The position numbers and the translations under genes are program-made. Of a DNA stretch of 64,000 bases, positions 60,214 through 64,000 are shown piece by piece. Origin of the DNA: Trichopria drosophilae (taxonomy: Eukaryota > Arthropoda > Insecta > Hymenoptera > Diapriidae). Under the pieces are notes generated by a model that was not told where the DNA came from, did not search any database, and saw nothing but the letters and a program-made list of their open reading frames with translations. Location: contig CM059587.1 of the NCBI GenBank assembly GCA_030407085.1, positions 106,227,501-106,291,500 of the forward strand. The letters run 5' to 3'. Numbering within the stretch: position 1 is the stretch's first letter; every line of letters begins with the position of its first letter.

Positions 60214-63200
60214 ATGTTAAATTGCACTTTTAGATCTTAATTGGAAGAAAGTGAAAATGTATGACAAATTCAGAAAAAATAACGGAGAACTTGAAAGAAC
60301 ATGCAGTAAATACCAGGATACGATCTCCAGGGGACCTATCGATTGCAGATCAAAATCGTAGATAACCCTAATGGGACCGAGGAGTAATTAGTTGTAAGTA
60401 GTAACGTACGATAATGGTCAGCCCACGAATTCCGTGGTTAACCGGAACCATAATTTTGTACTATTAGTTAATATTTAATATTACTTAATAATAAAATTCC
60501 TTATAAAATTTATAAATGTAGTCGTAGTTATTTTGTGGAAATATTTCGGTTAGCTATAAATAATACTGACGCCAACGTTTCGCCTTGTGTTTATCAAACA
60601 ATTTATTTTAGCGCCTTAAGATGATCTTAACTTTTTTCTTTATATACATACATAATGATAAGAATCCATGACAAAAACGTAACTCATAAACTTGAATTTT
60701 AAAACTCTCGTAACATATAGTGGAAATTCGAAATTTGTCGCTTTATTACTTTTTATTTAATACTTTTTCATATAAAACAATGTACCATGTATGAACAAAT
60801 TAAATGTAAACTAGTAAATATCATCACACCAAGAAGGAATTCTTGACAGCAATAGGTTACTAATACAACCCCTAATGAAAATATTATACATATACCAATT
60901 AAATATAATACATAAATTATAATATAATTTAATAATTAAAATAAATTAATTATAATATTTATATGAATAATTTAAAGTATTTATATTAATTTGGAGTGCA
61001 TGTTTATATTACTTTGAATCAGATGGCCAAATTAATTATTGATTTAGTTCAATGATTTATTAACATTGTTAAAAATTGCTAATACATAAACAAAAAATAT
61101 TTTAACATAATCCAATCTTTTTCTAAAAAAAATAGATATATCCCCGTAATATACAATTACTAAAGATAACCAATCACATCACAAGACGTCTAAAATTACC
61201 AAGGAAACATTCCAGACAACACAAATCCAAGTTTCTGATTGGAGGAAGAGCTAGGCTCCGCCTACATTGATTATTGTCACATATAACCATGTCACCAATA
61301 ACGACTCAAGAAATACGGAAGGGACGTTCTTTTTTCTTTTCTACTACCAATTAATGTGTGGGGATTGGTAGATCTAAGAATTCAGCAAAGAGTAGGGAAT
61401 TTCTGCAGGTAATATAAACAGGGAACATGTGTGAAGAGACAACAAAAAGGTAGTTCTACTACTATCGTCGTTGAGTAAGTTTGCAAAGGAACATATACCT
61501 TTACTGTCAAGTATACTTCAACTAATCGCAGTAAAAGATATACATATATAAACAATAATAAAAACACAATTTGATTTGTTATTTTAATTGTTAATAATTA
61601 TTCAACTCTGAATTTTATTTTCATGCTCAGATACACTACGGATATTAAACTAACAATTTCAATTTCCATATTTCAGAATTTGATTGTTTGGAATTGAAAA
61701 AATTCTCATTTATATTCGACTTTATACATAGTTGTACTTGAATTATAACCATTAATTGTAAATTGGTATTATCAATCAATCTTGTTTATTTTGTTTTAAC
61801 TTGTTTTTTAGTATTGTATTTTTTTACTGAGCTCAGAGAGAATACACTAATTAAAGGATATCTTTATGAATTTTTTAATATTGTCAAAGAATACGAAAAT
61901 ATGATATATATTGTTCGGCGAGATCGAAAATTCACAGCGTTCATAAACTATTGGCATGTAGTGTATATATTATTATAGACTTTTTTGATAACGATAGTGT
62001 TTCGTCTATAAAAAAAGTAAACAACATTAATATTGTATATTGTTTATTGTGATATTATCACTATTATCTTGTTATACATTTTGTCTAGAAGAGTAGACTT
62101 AGATTTGCATTACTTGGTTGTATAAGTTTAAAGTTCTAATGTTTTTCAGCTTCTTTTAACACATTATTACTATGTCAGAAACTTGTATGCATTACGTAGT
62201 ATTTTTAAAGTATTATTTTTTATAAACATTTAGTAATATAAATTTATTAACTATATCTAATATTAAACATTGTGATTTTTCCAGATTTTGGCAACTCTCA
62301 AAATATTTACGTTATGTAAATACATTCTTACCATCTGTTATTTTTCACACTGCAATTCCATTTCTGGCAATTTTTCCCCCAGATTAAAATGAAAAGAGGA
62401 CGCTGTTTGTTACAAACAATTTCAAAATATTTTTATTTTATTCATATTTATTTTTTAAATTAAATTAGCACCAAATTTAACATTAAAATTTTATTAATTA
62501 AAATGTTATTTCATATTTTATTTTCTTATTAAATTAATTTTTCGAACGTATATTTCCATCTCATCATCATTATTTAAATACGGACTGGGCAAAAAATAAC
62601 TTAGCAAATTACGAATAACGGACATTTTAACGAAGTTGCATAGTTTGTAATAATATGAATGTACATTGTCAAAATAAAACCATTCTATTTTTATTATTAG
62701 GCCATTCTTCTTCCGTATTGACATTAAACAAATATTTTGCATTATTGATATTATTATTTTGCACTTGATTGTAATGTAATGTAACTACTTTCTGAATAGT
62801 TTCGATAAAGTCCGGATATATTTTATGTTAAATGTATAGGGCAACAAGGTAGTATAAATAAAATTTTAAATTAAACTTGACCGATGTCTTGACAATTTAT
62901 GCTTGGTAATATTCTCGATGTCAATATAAATGTGAGTTATAATGAGCTAATAACGATATAATTGTTTTCACGAAGTAATTTTTACTATAATTTCAACATT
63001 TTAATCATGCTAGATGGCAGATTAAAACTAGATTTTTTTTTAATCATATTCTTTCTAACACTACGAATTCGAAGAATTGTTTTGCCATAAGGAAAACCCG
63101 TTAGAGCAACATATTTTTTTACATGCTAATTGTTTACACTATTAGAATTTTCCCTCCAAAACTCGAAATAGGGTAAACAATTATTAAATTTCAAAATAAT

Positions 63201-64000
63201 TAAATACACTTGTCCAGGGTACGGCTACTATGTCCCTGATGATGAGCACAGCTGGTAGTCAAGTGCGAAATGCTTTTTATACAATAGCTCATGTTTATTA
63301 ATTATTACGTAGGGTTTTTTATTCACTTTTCTTAATAGTAAAATGAATATTTCTGACTATATATTCTTCTTTATTTTAGAAGATCATCTCGTTCGATCGC
63401 ATTAGAATGATGTATTGTTTACATTCTTTTGTTTATAAATTTATTACATGCTCCGTCACACCGTGAAAAAATAAAACAATAATAAAAAAGCAGTATATTA
63501 ATTAAATCACATTTTTCTTCTAGGAATAACATTTCATCGAATTCAGGAATTACTTTTCGCTCTCACGAATTTTTTTTAACGACTCATATCCTAACAATAA
63601 AATTAAAAACTGTTTTCTAGAATATTATTGCAGTTCAAACTACAATAAAGAAGTCCCTTCACATAAAACGTGCAATTATTGGATGCAATCTTAAAAAACT
63701 CGTAGTTATTAATTCGTCATTTCTTGTTTAATTTTATTAAATGTATTTATTTCTTGTGTACGAACAGAACATACATACTTTGTCAAGTTCACTAACAATA
63801 AATTAAATTTTACAAAATAGAACAAAAAAAAAAATAAAAGAAGTAACTAGTTTTGTTTTTCTTGTTCACGTCATGTTTATAATTAGGAAATTAATGTATA
63901 AAATTAAATTTTATGAATAGTAATGTAACTCAAAATAAATGCAATTTGAATACGGTCGTATACCGCTGTTTTTAATTCAAGAAATGGTGAAAGATGTCGT
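60214..64000. other. AT-rich region, no supported gene
   Basis: The first ~300 bp is probably the 3' UTR of the preceding retrotransposon. The frames at 61567-61382 (minus), 61763-61978 and 62742-62518 (minus) have AT-driven composition and no recognised motif. One hammerhead-like string is present near 63236. Confidence 0.45.
63236..63270 (+). ncRNA. Degenerate hammerhead-like motif
   Basis: CTGATGA (63236-63242) and GAAA (63267-63270) flank a GCAC/GTGC stem with a loop. Three unpaired bases separate the core from the stem, and the bases after GAAA (TGC) lack the usual CGT. It is likely a decayed Penelope-element fragment, if real. Confidence 0.25.

Noticed and set aside
61763..61978. 71-codon frame after a ttttttag acceptor-like sequence
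   Set aside because: Hydrophobic and AT-driven, with no homologous pattern and no adjacent exons that could be joined.
1..64000. CRISPR arrays, prokaryotic operons, rRNA genes
   Set aside because: No regular spacer arrays, ribosome binding sites or rRNA-like segments were seen. The sequence is eukaryotic.

Overview
The window is AT-rich eukaryotic DNA from an insect, most likely a hymenopteran. The basis is two seven-exon odorant receptor (OR) genes of the insect 7tm_6 type, with hymenopteran-style sequence and small introns, set in a landscape of insect transposons. There is no sign of bacterial gene organisation. Most of the sequence is non-coding or transposon-derived.

Layout. 1-2.9 kb: a decayed minus-strand Ty3/gypsy-like gag-pol relic, then a solo LTR with a 5-bp target duplication. 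2.9-14.9 kb: no host gene found, but a mosaic of elements: a tRNA-derived SINE, a non-autonomous hAT element with a perfect 8-bp target duplication, several hairpin MITEs, two long-TIR elements apparently inserted between AAA and TTT with no target duplication, and a Penelope-like fragment with a hammerhead-ribozyme motif. 14.93-33.07 kb (unit A) and 35.09-55.89 kb (unit B) are two copies of one direct segmental duplication. Each holds a mariner-like relic, a MITE, one complete OR gene and a downstream decayed block. The spacer (33.07-35.09 kb) contains the 3' end of a Penelope-like element: a GIY-YIG C-terminus followed by a hammerhead motif.

The two OR genes have intact splice sites and reading frames (399 and 404 codons) but have been colonised differently. 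OR-A carries an element with an intact MULE-type transposase ORF in intron 3. OR-B carries a shorter relative of that element in intron 3, and a nearly pristine BEL/Pao retrotransposon (6785 bp, 331-bp LTRs differing at one base) in intron 5. The matching site in OR-A is empty, so the BEL/Pao insertion occurred after the duplication or after the copies diverged.

55.9-60.2 kb: a TIR element, then a 5'-truncated non-LTR retrotransposon of R4/Dong type (reverse transcriptase, CCHC motif, restriction-like endonuclease) with one in-frame TAG. 60.2-64 kb: AT-rich sequence with no supported gene.

The only genes with a likely host function are the two ORs, odour-gated channel subunits that would work with the co-receptor Orco in antennal neurons. 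All other coding sequence belongs to mobile elements. Exon coordinates were placed by hand from splice signals and reading phase. Family assignments come from recognised motifs, not database searches.
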